This document shows, piece by piece, positions 17,479-26,642 of a DNA stretch of 64,000 bases. The stretch comes from Sphingomonas sp. SORGH_AS_0879 (GTDB taxonomy: Bacteria; Pseudomonadota; Alphaproteobacteria; Sphingomonadales; Sphingomonadaceae). A model generated the notes under the pieces. That model searched no databases, was not told where the DNA came from, and saw only the letters and a list, made by a program, of their open reading frames with translations. Position numbers and translations under genes: made by a program. Each line of letters starts with the position of its first letter. Position 1 is the first letter of the stretch. The DNA lies in assembly GCF_030819175.1 (NCBI RefSeq), contig NZ_JAUTBJ010000002.1:258001-322000 (forward strand). The letters are read 5' to 3'.

Positions 17479-18993
17479 TTACCGCGTAATCCCGCCCTCG
17501 TTCGGCAGGGTCGCTTCGTCCGCGCTCGGCACTTTCCCGAACAGCGCGCGGTCCGCCGGACCAAAGGCCCAGCGCCACAGGATCAGCAGATAGGTCGCCG
17601 CGATCGCGGGCTCGCCGAACAGCAGTTCGGCCCATTCCAGCCGCTTGGGTAGCAGGGTGAAGATGCCCCCCACGATGGCCGCCGCCACCGCCGCCCAGAC
17701 CAGCGGCCAGCGGAAGGGCGAGACGGGCGCCTTCAATATTCCCGACAGCACCCGTGCCTTGATGATCGAGGTCATCGTCACGCTCAGCGCCAGCGCCAGA
17801 GCCGGACCCGCCGCCGCCCATGTCTCGGGCCAGCCCAGCGACCGCATCCCCAGGATCAGCGCGAAGCTGAGACCGATCTGAACCCCCAGCATCGCGATCG
17901 AGATCATCAGGTTGCGGTGCCGCGCGGTATAGACCAGCGCCGACTCGCACACCGCGCCCGTCGACGCCAGCACCTCGGCGAACAGCAGGAAGGCGAGCGC
18001 GGCGGTGCCCGACACGAATTGCGGGCCGACCACGCCCATCACGCCTTCGCCGGGGATCGACCCCATCAGCGCCAGGCACCCTTGCGCCGCCATGATCCAG
18101 AAGGCGACCTGTCGCACCTGTCGCGCGATCGCGCCCATGTCGCCGCTTGCCAGGCTCTGGGTGATGACGGGGCCCAGGATCGGGTCGAAGCTGGTCTTCA
18201 GCTTCTGTGGCAACGAGGCGACCTGTTGCGCCATGTAGTAGATGCCGACGATGCGCGGCTCGAACATCACGCCCAGGATGAAGCGATCGACATTGCGCGT
18301 GCCCCATTCCAGCGCGTCGGCCCCGGCCAGCGGCGCATTGGCGCGGGCGAGCGCAAAGACGCGGGCCAGGCGCGGACTCCAGCCATAGGGCAGGCCATAG
18401 CTGCGCAGGAACGGCACCAGGCTGGCGATCAGCGCCGCCGTCATCGACGCGACATAGGACAGGACCAGCCCGTCGCGGATGGTGAAGAAGGAAAAGACCC
18501 AGGCCGCGATCGAGATGGTCCAGGGCTCGATCACCGCGCGGGCGGTGACGGTCGCCTTGACGTTGTGGCGATAGGCGAGCGCGGCCAGGCTGACGTCCGA
18601 CCAGGCGATGGCGACGATGATGCAGGGCAGCCATCGGTCCAGCCCGGTGATCGCGCTGTTGGGATAGAGAAGCTCGGGGAACGACCATAGCAATGTGCTG
18701 GCCGCGACCGAGGCGAGCAAGGCCAACGCCATCGCGTCCCACACGACATGGACATGTGGCCGCTCGGTCGAGGACAAGGCCTGCGCCAACCCGCGCTTCA
18801 TGCCCAGCGTCGCGATCAGCGCCGCCAGTTCGACCACCACCACCGCGATGGCGAAGCGTCCGACCAGATCGGGGCCGTAGATGCGCCCCGCGATGAAGAG
18901 AAACGGAATGCGCGCCGCCAGCCGCAGGACGAAGCCCGCGATATTGGTCCGCCCCCCCTTGGCGAGCGCATCGATGTCCTGGGTTTGCGGCAT
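17479..18993 (-). CDS. Polysaccharide/oligosaccharide flippase-like membrane protein (MOP/Wzx type)
   Basis: This ~504-residue inner-membrane protein of about 12-14 transmembrane helices has the MATE/MOP-flippase layout. The N-terminus GGRTNIAGFVLRLAARIPFLFIAGRIYGPDLVGRFA resembles Wzx and RfbX members that move lipid-linked glycans across the membrane. The start is uncertain between 18993 (MPQTQDIDALAKG) and 19005 (MRPLMPQ), since the GGGAA upstream fits neither ideally; the family usually starts at the DIDALAKGGRTN part. No glycosyltransferase lies adjacent, so the cargo is unknown. Convergent with purH. Confidence 0.82.
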   Translation of the reverse strand: MPQTQDIDALAKGGRTNIAGFVLRLAARIPFLFIAGRIYGPDLVGRFAIAVVVVELAALIATLGMKRGLAQALSSTERPHVHVVWDAMALALLASVAASTLLWSFPELLYPNSAITGLDRWLPCIIVAIAWSDVSLAALAYRHNVKATVTARAVIEPWTISIAAWVFSFFTIRDGLVLSYVASMTAALIASLVPFLRSYGLPYGWSPRLARVFALARANAPLAGADALEWGTRNVDRFILGVMFEPRIVGIYYMAQQVASLPQKLKTSFDPILGPVITQSLASGDMGAIARQVRQVAFWIMAAQGCLALMGSIPGEGVMGVVGPQFVSGTAALAFLLFAEVLASTGAVCESALVYTARHRNLMISIAMLGVQIGLSFALILGMRSLGWPETWAAAGPALALALSVTMTSIIKARVLSGILKAPVSPFRWPLVWAAVAAAIVGGIFTLLPKRLEWAELLFGEPAIAATYLLILWRWAFGPADRALFGKVPSADEATLPNEGGITR

Positions 18994-19036
18994 CAGAGGA
19001 CGCATTTCCCTAGATCGTGATGACAGCAGGTTGAAC

Positions 19037-19138
19037 CACCCCTCCCCTTCAGGGGAGGGGCCGGGGGTGGGGCGCTTCCGCATAGGCTGCGCCTGTGGCG
19101 ATGCCCCACCCCAACCCCTCCCCTGAAGGGGAGGGGCT
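19037..19138. repeat. GC-rich inverted-repeat element
   Basis: CCCCTCCCCTTCAGGGGAGGGG, itself a palindrome, is followed by CCGGGGGTGGGGC. The mirror copy GCCCCACCCCAACCCCTCC... lies at 19104-19138. A second small element, CCCCTCCACCATGGC..GCCATGG (19284-19321), lies nearer polA. The 376-bp gap 18994-19369 shows nothing else. Confidence 0.7.
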
Positions 19139-19369
19139 CGCGTTGATTCAATGCAATGTCATCATGCCCTAAAGTCGGCCGACCACCATATCGTCTTCCC
19201 GTGGAAGGGGAGGCGGCAGGCAGCAGGTCTGACGGAGGGATGTCACCGGCGGTGAGGATCGGTGCCGTATCGGAGCGGCGCGCCCCTCCACCATGGCTAT
19301 CGCCATGGTCCCCCTCCCCAAGCCGAGATTGGAGAGGAATGGCGTAGGGATCGGGGCGACGCGTGGCGA

Positions 19370-22141
19370 TCAATGCGCCACGCCCCAGCTTTTGCCGAAC
19401 CCGATCTCGACGCCCAGCGGCACCGACAGTTTCACCGCCGGTTCGGCCGCGCCCGCCATCACTTCGCGGATCACCGCGCCCGCCGCCTCGGCATCCGCCT
19501 CGGGCGCCTCGAACACCAGTTCGTCGTGCACCTGGAGCAGCATCCGCACATGGCCCAGCCCGGCGGCGGCGAGGGCGGGTTCCATGCGGACCATGGCCCG
19601 CTTGATGATGTCGGCGCTGGTTCCCTGGATCGGCGCGTTGATCGCGGCGCGCTCGGCCCCCTGGCGCTCGCCCTGGTTGCGCGAGGCGATGCGCGGGAAA
19701 TGCGTCTTGCGACCGAACAGGGTTTCGGTGAAGCCCTTCTCGCGCACGCTCGACAGCGTCTCGGCGATATAGCGGTTGATGCCGGGGAAACGCTCGAAAT
19801 AGCGGTCGATCATGGCTTGCGCCTCGTCCGCCGACACGTCGAGCCTTCCGGCAAGCCCCCAGCGCGAAATGCCGTAGAGGATGGCGAAGTTGATCGTCTT
19901 GGCGCGCCCGCGCGTGTCGCGATTGACCTCGCCGAACAGTTCCTTGGCGGTCAGGCTGTGGATGTCGTCGCCATTGGCGAACGCCTCCCGCAGCGCGGGT
20001 ACGTCGGCCATGTGCGCGGCCAGCCGCAATTCGATCTGCGAATAGTCGGCGGCGATCAGGACATGGCCGTCCTCTGCGATGAACGCCTCCCGCAACTGCC
20101 GCCCGACCTCGGTGCGGATCGGGATGTTCTGGAGGTTCGGCTCGGTCGAGGACAGGCGGCCCGTCTGCGCGCCGGTCAGGCTGTAGCTGGTATGGACGCG
20201 CCCCGTCTTCGGATTGATCTGCGCCTGGAGCGCGTCGGTATAGGTGCTCTTCAGCTTGGAAAGCTGACGCCATTCCAGGATCTTGCGCACGATCTCCGCC
20301 GCCTCGCCACCGTCGCGGGCCAGGCGTTCGAGTTCGGTCACGTCCGTTGAGTAGACGCCTGACTTGCCCTTGCGCCCGCCCTTCAGGCCCAGCCGGTCGA
20401 ACAGGATCTCGCCCAGTTGCTTGGGGCTGCCGATGGTGAAGGGGGTGCCCGCCATCGCATGGATTTCGCCCTCCAGCCCGGCGATCTGCCCGGCGAACTC
20501 GGTCGAGAGTTGCGACAGGCGGTCGCGATCGACCTTGATCCCGCGCCGCTCCATGCCTGCGATGACCGGCACCAGCGGGCGGTCGACCATCTCGTACACG
20601 CGCGTCGCCTGCTCCATCGGCAGCCGCGCCTTGAACCGCTTCCACAGGCGCAGCGTGACGTCGGCATCCTCGGCGGCGTAGCGGGTGGCGAGTTTGAGAT
20701 CGACTTCGTGGAAGCCCAACTGCTTCTTGCCGGTGCCGACCACCTCCTTGAAGGCGAGGCAGGTGTGCGACAGATGCGTCGCGGCCAGTTCGTCCATGCC
20801 ATGGCCGTGCAGGCCCGCATCGAGGTCGAAGCTCATCACGATCGTGTCGTCATGCGGCGCGATGGCGATGCCCCGCTCGCCCAGCACGATCATGTCGAAC
20901 TTGAGGTTCTGGCCGATCTTGAGGACCGACGGATCCTCGCACAGCGCCTTGATCCGCTCCAGCGCCGCCGCGACCGGAATCTGCACCGGCACTTCGGACA
21001 ACAGGTCGGTGCCGCCATGCCCTAACGGAATGTAGCACGCCTTGTTGGGCGCGAGGCACAGGCTGACCCCGACCAGTTCGGCCTGGGTCGCGTCGGTCGA
21101 GCTGGTTTCGGTGTCGATCGCGACGAAGCCCTGGTGACGCGCGTCGGCGACCCACTGGTCGAGCGTGTCGAGGTCCTGCACCGTGGTATAACCGTCGAGG
21201 TTGCACGGCGCGTCATCGTCCATCGGCGCGGCGGGGGCGGTGTCGCCGACGGGCGCGGGCGCGGCGTCCTCGGTGATCTGCCCCATCTTGGCGATCAGCG
21301 AGCGGAAGCCGTGATGCTCCAGAAAGGCGCGCAAGGGGGCGTCGGGGATGCTGGCATGGAGCGCCAGTTCCTCCAGCGGCTGGGGCAGTGGCGCGTTGCA
21401 CTCCAGCGTGACCAGCCGCTTCGACAGCCGGGCATTGTCGGCATGTTCGATCAAATTGTCGCGCAGCTTGCCCTTCTTCATCTCGGGCGCGGCGGCGAGG
21501 ACGGATTCCAGGTCGCCATGCTCGACGATCAGCTTGGAGGCGGTCTTGGGGCCGACACCCGGCACGCCCGGCACGTTATCGACGCTGTCGCCCATCAGCG
21601 CGAGCACATCGCCCAACTGCTTCGGCCCGACGCCGAACTTCTCCTGGACATAGGCCTCGCCCAGACGGCGGTTGTTCATCGTGTCGAGCATGTCGAGGCT
21701 GCCATCCTCGACCAACTGCATCAGGTCCTTGTCGCCCGAGACGATCGTGACCTGCCAGCCTTGCGCCATCGCGGCGCGGGCATAGCAGGCGATCAGGTCG
21801 TCGGCCTCCAGCCCCGCTTCCTCGATGCAGGGCAGCGAGAAGGCGCGGGTGGCGTCGCGGATCATCGGGAATTGCGGCACCAGATCGGGCGGGGGCGGGG
21901 GCCGGTGCGCCTTATACTGGTCGTACATGTCGTTGCGGAAGGTCTTGGACGACTTGTCGAGGACCACCGCCATATGGGTCGGCCCGTCGGCGGCGTTGAT
22001 CTCGTCCACCAGCTTCCACAGCATGGTGGTATAGCCGTACACCGCCCCCACCGGCTCGCCATGCTTGTTGGTCAGCGGCGGCAGGCGGTGATAGGCGCGG
22101 AAGATATAGCCGGAGCCGTCGACGAGATAGAGATGGGGCAT
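19370..22141 (-). CDS. polA: DNA polymerase I
   Basis: This 923-residue protein has three domains. The 5'-3' exonuclease (about 1-290) contains LVDGSGYIFRAYH and IVSGDKDLMQLV. The 3'-5' proofreading domain contains AIDTETSS near 341 and GQNLKFDM. The family A polymerase contains ADYSQIELR near 699, INFAILYGIS near 758 and VHDELVFE near 871. It fills gaps after Okazaki-primer removal and in repair. All exonuclease and polymerase metal ligands appear intact, so proofreading is probably active. It stands alone, with repeats downstream and a low-GC gap upstream. Confidence 0.97.
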   Translation of the reverse strand: MPHLYLVDGSGYIFRAYHRLPPLTNKHGEPVGAVYGYTTMLWKLVDEINAADGPTHMAVVLDKSSKTFRNDMYDQYKAHRPPPPPDLVPQFPMIRDATRAFSLPCIEEAGLEADDLIACYARAAMAQGWQVTIVSGDKDLMQLVEDGSLDMLDTMNNRRLGEAYVQEKFGVGPKQLGDVLALMGDSVDNVPGVPGVGPKTASKLIVEHGDLESVLAAAPEMKKGKLRDNLIEHADNARLSKRLVTLECNAPLPQPLEELALHASIPDAPLRAFLEHHGFRSLIAKMGQITEDAAPAPVGDTAPAAPMDDDAPCNLDGYTTVQDLDTLDQWVADARHQGFVAIDTETSSTDATQAELVGVSLCLAPNKACYIPLGHGGTDLLSEVPVQIPVAAALERIKALCEDPSVLKIGQNLKFDMIVLGERGIAIAPHDDTIVMSFDLDAGLHGHGMDELAATHLSHTCLAFKEVVGTGKKQLGFHEVDLKLATRYAAEDADVTLRLWKRFKARLPMEQATRVYEMVDRPLVPVIAGMERRGIKVDRDRLSQLSTEFAGQIAGLEGEIHAMAGTPFTIGSPKQLGEILFDRLGLKGGRKGKSGVYSTDVTELERLARDGGEAAEIVRKILEWRQLSKLKSTYTDALQAQINPKTGRVHTSYSLTGAQTGRLSSTEPNLQNIPIRTEVGRQLREAFIAEDGHVLIAADYSQIELRLAAHMADVPALREAFANGDDIHSLTAKELFGEVNRDTRGRAKTINFAILYGISRWGLAGRLDVSADEAQAMIDRYFERFPGINRYIAETLSSVREKGFTETLFGRKTHFPRIASRNQGERQGAERAAINAPIQGTSADIIKRAMVRMEPALAAAGLGHVRMLLQVHDELVFEAPEADAEAAGAVIREVMAGAAEPAVKLSVPLGVEIGFGKSWGVAH

Positions 22142-22284
22142 GATCCGCGCGGTTTAGCGGATGCGGGGGAGGGTAAACAGCCCCTGATGGTAGCGGTTTT
22201 TCCGGGCTGTGGCGAATGGGCCACGTTGGGGCTTATACATACCGATGGCGCGCATGGGTGGTGAGCGGACGTGATACGCCATTT

Positions 22285-22566
22285 TCAGTACCCAAGCGCG
22301 AGCCTGATTGCCCAAGGCAGGGTTCCGATGACTAGTAGAATTACGGATGGAGCCATTAGACGCTTTCGGCTCCAAACGCTGATACCAGCGCACAGCAAAG
22401 CTGCTAGTAGCGGAATTGGCGCGAAGACGTGCCACCATAGCAGTGCCTGTTCAAAACAAGTGCCGTAGTACAGCTTCTCCGAACCCATACCGAGCAGCGG
22501 CCAAATCAAGAGCTGCGGCAGGATCGCCAAGCCGACAAGATCAAAGGGAAGCTGACGAGCATTCAC
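22285..22566 (-). CDS. Small hydrophobic membrane protein in a low-GC patch
   Basis: This ORF gives about 93 residues with three likely transmembrane segments (LPFDLVGLAILPQLLIWPLLG, LLWWHVFAPIPLLAALLCAG, MAPSVILLVIGTLPWAI). No family was recognised. The GTG at 22566 is preferred; the frame can be extended to a TTG at 22629, giving 114 residues. Base composition around 22190-22620 is visibly less GC-rich than both neighbours, which suggests recent acquisition. It follows the beta-lactamase-like gene on the same strand by less than 75 bp. It could be a chance frame. Confidence 0.45.
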   Translation of the reverse strand: MNARQLPFDLVGLAILPQLLIWPLLGMGSEKLYYGTCFEQALLWWHVFAPIPLLAALLCAGISVWSRKRLMAPSVILLVIGTLPWAIRLALGY

Positions 22567-22638
22567 CCGCTCAGCGTAGACTTCGCGCCGCGTGGCTGCA
22601 ACTGGGCGAGAGCAGTCCTCCGTCTTCAAGCGTCCCGG

Positions 22639-23778
22639 TCAGTTCGCCACCGCCACCGGTCCTCTTGGCGGCCCCGCCGCGTCTGCCACCGCCGCCGCGA
22701 CATTCTGGATCAGCAATTGCCGCTTGCGGATATCCTCGGTCGTATCTCCGATCATCACCGCGATGGCGAAGCGGCGGCCGTCGGGGGCGGTCAGCAGGCC
22801 GACATCGTTGAACCCCGCATTGCGGCGGCCCAGATCCTGGCCGGTGCCGGTCTTGTGCGCGATCTTCCACCCTGACGGTACGGCAGCGCGCAGGCGGGCA
22901 TGGCCGGTGCGCGAGGCCTCCATCGTGTCGAGCAGGATGCGGGTCGAGGTTTCCGACAGCAATTCCCCGCGCGCCAGCCGGGCCAACGCATCGGCGATGG
23001 CGATCGGCGCGGCACCATCGGGCGGATCGCCGACATAGGCGTCGAGCGCCGCCGTCCGCGCCGCCGGGTCGAGCCGGTTGCGCGCCGCCTGGAACGCCCC
23101 CGCCATCGCGAACGCCGGTTGCCAGGTCAGCCCGGCGGTCTTGGCCTGGAGCAGCCGCTCGCCGGGACCGAAACGGATATCGCCCAGCCGCTTGTTGGCG
23201 ATCATCGTGCGCACCGCCTGCGGTCCGCCGACATAGGTCAGCAGCCGGTCGTTCGCCGTATTGTCGCTCATCGTCAGCGCACGGTTCAGCAATTCGCCGA
23301 CCGTGGTGTGGTATCCGTCGCCCTTGACCAGCATCGCGATCGGCTGGTGAAAGACGGTCAGATCCTCGCGCCGCACGACGATCGGCTCGTCCAGCCGGGC
23401 ACGGCCCTGATCGCGCAAGTCGAGCAGGGTGATCGCGACCCACAGCTTCGACACCGATTGCTGGGGCAGGCGCTGGCGACCGCCCGATTCGACCGTCCAG
23501 CCATCGTCGACCGCACGGACCGCGATACCCTTTTTGCCCGAGAAACCGGCGGACAGACGATCGATCGCGCTGACCAGCCCGCTGGGCGCGGCGGGGGCGC
23601 GGCTGGGGCGGGGCGGGGGAAGCGGCATCGACACGACGGGCGCGGGGTCGGGCACGCTGGGCGCGCGGGCGGTACTGCCGGGTCGGGTATCGGCACCGCA
23701 GGCCGCGAGGCTCAGAAAAAGGAAACCGACCGGCCAAATACGCGGCCCGCCGTTCGATACTGGTTTCGTCACCGCCAT
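22639..23778 (-). CDS. Class A beta-lactamase-like lipoprotein
   Basis: This 379-residue serine hydrolase has a lipoprotein signal with lipobox LAAC (24-27), then a Pro-rich linker (40-66). Active-site motifs are SVSK with nucleophile S108 and K111, SDN (171-173) and KTG (309-311). E207 lies at the spacing expected for the deacylating Glu166, followed by L210, but Gln211 stands where Asn170 is usual. The KTG box lies about 37 residues further along than in typical enzymes, because of an insertion after the omega loop (about 218-258). It could be a membrane-anchored beta-lactamase or a penicillin-recognising relative with another role. Start 23778 is set by the lipoprotein signal. Confidence 0.82.
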   Translation of the reverse strand: MAVTKPVSNGGPRIWPVGFLFLSLAACGADTRPGSTARAPSVPDPAPVVSMPLPPPRPSRAPAAPSGLVSAIDRLSAGFSGKKGIAVRAVDDGWTVESGGRQRLPQQSVSKLWVAITLLDLRDQGRARLDEPIVVRREDLTVFHQPIAMLVKGDGYHTTVGELLNRALTMSDNTANDRLLTYVGGPQAVRTMIANKRLGDIRFGPGERLLQAKTAGLTWQPAFAMAGAFQAARNRLDPAARTAALDAYVGDPPDGAAPIAIADALARLARGELLSETSTRILLDTMEASRTGHARLRAAVPSGWKIAHKTGTGQDLGRRNAGFNDVGLLTAPDGRRFAIAVMIGDTTEDIRKRQLLIQNVAAAVADAAGPPRGPVAVAN

Positions 23779-23884
23779 ACCCCGCTGAACCCGGATATCC
23801 TTACGCGTTGACCGGAAGGGGGAAATCCCCCCGCACATGGCTTGCGACGAAAAGCCGCAACCGCACGACAAAGCGCGAAACCCT

Positions 23885-25462
23885 TTACGGAATCAAGACG
23901 GTGTCGACCGCCTCTGGCAATGTATCGGGATAGTCGAGCGTATAGTGCAGCCCCCGGCTTTCCTTGCGATGCAGCGCACAGCGCACGATCAGTTCGGCGG
24001 TCTGGAGCAGATTGCGTAGCTCGATCAGGTCGGGCGTGACGCGGAAATGGCCATAATAATCGTTGATTTCGTCGGTCAGCATGCGGATGCGGTGCTGCGC
24101 GCGTTCCAGCCTTTTGGTGGTGCGCACGATGCCGACATAATTCCACATGAAGCGGCGGATTTCGGTCCAGTTCTGCTTGATGACCACCTCTTCGTCCGAA
24201 TCGGTGACGCGGCTTTCGTCCCAGGGGCGGATGTCGGGGGGCGGGGGCAGGTCGTCCCAATGTGCCGCGATATGGTTCGCGCACGCCTCGCCATAGACGA
24301 AGCATTCGAGCAGCGAGTTGGACGCCAGCCGGTTCGCGCCGTGCAGCCCCGATTGCGTCACCTCCCCCGCTGCATAGAGGCCGGGCAGGTCGGTGCGCCC
24401 GTCGCGGTCCACGATGACGCCGCCACAGGTGTAATGCTGGGCGGGGACGACCGGGATCGGCTGCACCGTCATGTCGATGCCGAGGCTCAGCAGCTTTTCG
24501 TGGATGTTGGGGAAATGCTCGCGGACGAAGGCCGGCGGCTGATGGCTGATGTCGAGATGGACGTAATCCAGGCCCAGTCGCTTGATCTCGTGGTCGATCG
24601 CCCGCGCCACGATGTCGCGCGGGGCCAGTTCGGCGCGGGGGTCGAGATCGGGCATGAAGCGGTGGCCCGTCTCGGGGATTTTCAGGTGGCCGCCTTCGCC
24701 GCGAACCGCCTCGGTGATCAGGAAATTCTTGATCTGGGTATTGTAGAGGCAGGTCGGGTGGAACTGCATGAATTCCATGTTGGAGACGCGGGCTCCCGCG
24801 CGCCAGGCCATGGCGATACCGTCGCCGGTCGCCCCCTTGGGCGCGGTGGAGAATTGATAGGTGCGGCCCGCCCCGCCCGTCGCCAGGATCGTCGCGCGCG
24901 CCTTGTGCAGCACCACGCGCCCCGTCCGCCGGTCGACCGCATAGATGCCCCAGACATGACCCGCGCCCGAATAGCGCATCTCGTGGCGGCTGGTCGCCAG
25001 GTCGATCGCGACTTGGTCGGGGACCATGGTGATATTGGGATGCGCGTCCGCCGCCTTCAGCAGCGCGTCGAGCACCGCCCAGCCGGTGGCATCCGCGACA
25101 TGGACGATCCGCCGATGCGAATGCCCGCCCTCGCGCGTCAGGTGGAGCATATTGCCCTCGGTCGCGAAGGGGACGCCGAGCTTTTGCAGCCGCTCGATCG
25201 CGGCGGGGGCGTTCTCGACCACGAACTCGACGGTGGCGCGGTCGTTCAGCCCCGCGCCCGCGACCATCGTGTCCTCGATATGGCTGTCGAACGTGTCGCC
25301 GGGTTCGAGGACGGCGGCGATCCCGCCCTGCGCCCAGGCGGTCGAGCCTTCGTTCATCTTGCCCTTGGCCAGCACCGTGACCTTGAACCGGTCGGCCAGG
25401 TTCAGCGCCGCGGTCAGCCCGGCCGCGCCCGACCCGACGATCAGGATATCGGAATCGGTCAT
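23885..25462 (-). CDS. nadB: L-aspartate oxidase
   Basis: This 525-residue flavoenzyme oxidises aspartate to iminoaspartate for de novo NAD synthesis. The FAD-binding motif ILIVGSGAAGLTAALNLA is at the N-terminus, then STAWAQGGIAAV, HSHRRIVH, LATGGAGRTYQFST, FMQFHPTCLYN, HYTCGGVIVD and the C-terminal FAD segment GLYAAGEVTQSGLHGANRLASNSLLE (given here in parts). The start at 25462 (MTDSDILIVG) is chosen because the longer frame upstream lacks conservation. nadA and nadC are not nearby, so the pathway is scattered in this genome. Confidence 0.94.
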   Translation of the reverse strand: MTDSDILIVGSGAAGLTAALNLADRFKVTVLAKGKMNEGSTAWAQGGIAAVLEPGDTFDSHIEDTMVAGAGLNDRATVEFVVENAPAAIERLQKLGVPFATEGNMLHLTREGGHSHRRIVHVADATGWAVLDALLKAADAHPNITMVPDQVAIDLATSRHEMRYSGAGHVWGIYAVDRRTGRVVLHKARATILATGGAGRTYQFSTAPKGATGDGIAMAWRAGARVSNMEFMQFHPTCLYNTQIKNFLITEAVRGEGGHLKIPETGHRFMPDLDPRAELAPRDIVARAIDHEIKRLGLDYVHLDISHQPPAFVREHFPNIHEKLLSLGIDMTVQPIPVVPAQHYTCGGVIVDRDGRTDLPGLYAAGEVTQSGLHGANRLASNSLLECFVYGEACANHIAAHWDDLPPPPDIRPWDESRVTDSDEEVVIKQNWTEIRRFMWNYVGIVRTTKRLERAQHRIRMLTDEINDYYGHFRVTPDLIELRNLLQTAELIVRCALHRKESRGLHYTLDYPDTLPEAVDTVLIP

Positions 25463-25580
25463 GCGCGGGCTCCTTCGGGCGCGGTGGCGGGGTACATTCC
25501 ATACCCTCTGGCACGGACGGCGGGCGGGGGACAGGGGGTAACGGCTTGCCGGCAGCCCCGCGCCTTCCCACCTTCGTCCC

Positions 25581-26327
25581 ATGACGCTGGCCCGGCCCGA
25601 TTGGCGCGACCGTCTGCGCGCGGCGATCCCCACGGGGTTGATCGTGGGCGGCATGGGCTATGCGCTGGTCATCGGGTTGGGCTTTGCGCCGAGCCTGCCG
25701 TCACCGTCGCAGGCGCTCGACAGTTTCGATGTGGTGCCCCCGGCCCCGCCACCACCGCCCCCGACCCAGCCCCAAAAGGTGGCGACCCATCGCCCGCGCG
25801 GTGCCGCCGCCCCGCCCAATATCCGATCGCAGGCGACCCAAGTGGTGGCCCCGCCGCCGGTCGTGGTGTTGCGCCCGATCTCGCCCGTCATCGTCGCGCC
25901 GGTCGCGGGGACGGGGGCGGATGCGAGTCAGGGCGCGTCCGACAAGCCCGGCCCCGGCACGGGGGCGGGAGGTGTCGGAAACGGCACGGGCAGCGGCGGG
26001 TCGGGGGACGGCGACGGCTATGGCGACGAAACCCCGCCGCGCCGGATCAAGGGACGGATCAAGGATTCGGACTATCCCGAAGCCGCCGCCGATGCGGGCG
26101 CGAGCGGCACGGTGCAGGTCCGCTATTTCGTCAATGTGGATGGCCGGGTCAGCGGTTGCGTGGTGACGAAGAGCAGCGGCAATGCCGCTTTGGACGAAAC
26201 GACCTGTCGATTGATCGAGCAGCGATACCGCTACGACCCGTCCCGCGATGCCGACGGGCGACCGGTGCGGTCGATCATCGTGGTGAATCAGGATTGGGTG
26301 CTGGAGCGGGTTCCGGCGGAGCGGTAA
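25581..26327 (+). CDS. TonB-family energy transducer
   Basis: This 248-residue TonB-like protein has an N-terminal membrane anchor (about 15-35), a Pro-rich periplasmic spanner (about 50-85, with PPAPPPPPP), a Gly-rich flexible segment (about 108-145) and a C-terminal TonB domain (about 155-245) with DYPEAAADAGASGTVQVRYF and VSGCVVTKSSG. It would carry proton-motive force from ExbB/ExbD to outer-membrane receptors, perhaps including the receptor at 52022-54511, though sphingomonads usually have several TonB genes. exbB and exbD are not adjacent. It is divergent from nadB, with 118 bp between starts. Confidence 0.9.
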   Translation: MTLARPDWRDRLRAAIPTGLIVGGMGYALVIGLGFAPSLPSPSQALDSFDVVPPAPPPPPPTQPQKVATHRPRGAAAPPNIRSQATQVVAPPPVVVLRPISPVIVAPVAGTGADASQGASDKPGPGTGAGGVGNGTGSGGSGDGDGYGDETPPRRIKGRIKDSDYPEAAADAGASGTVQVRYFVNVDGRVSGCVVTKSSGNAALDETTCRLIEQRYRYDPSRDADGRPVRSIIVVNQDWVLERVPAER

Positions 26328-26348
26328 GCGCTGGGGCATGGGCTTCGG

Positions 26349-26412
26349 CTTTGACGCATAGCGTCAAAGTTTATCCTGAGCGGCTGGCTTGCCAGCCAGC
26401 CGAAGGGCTCAG
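26349..26412. repeat. Nested hairpin repeat
   Basis: CTTTGACGC/GCGTCAAAG with an ATA loop (26349-26369) is followed by CTGAGC/GCTCAG arms around GGCTGGC/GCCAGCC (26382-26397). The trailing AGCCTGAACGG connects it to the CTTCGACTTCGCTCAGG family. The gene-free gap 26328-26642 contains only this and the next two repeats. Confidence 0.65.
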
Positions 26413-26440
26413 CCTGAACGGAGGATGGGGCTTTTTTGAG

Positions 26441-26577
26441 GTTCGCGCGGAGGCGCGGAGGACGCGGAGGTGTCGGGCGCGCTGAAACGTCATCCCACGC
26501 CAATGACGGCCTGTTGTGACGGACTATCGAACGCGCTTGGCGGAACACCTCCGCGTCCTCCGCGCCTCCGCGCGAAC
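26441..26577. repeat. 137-bp-class inverted-repeat element, copy 2 (perfect arms)
   Basis: Arms 26441-26473 and 26545-26577 are perfect inverse complements over 33 bp, beginning GTTCGCGCGGAGGCGCGGAG. The 71-bp interior has no coding capacity. It is the best-preserved member of the family (other copies at 15319 and 41295). A CTTCGACTTC-family unit follows at 26598-26622. Confidence 0.85.
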
Positions 26578-26642
26578 AAAATCTCTTTCCCCAAACCCCG
26601 TTCAGGCTGAACGAAGTCGAAGCCCAAGGGAATCCCTCAGTC

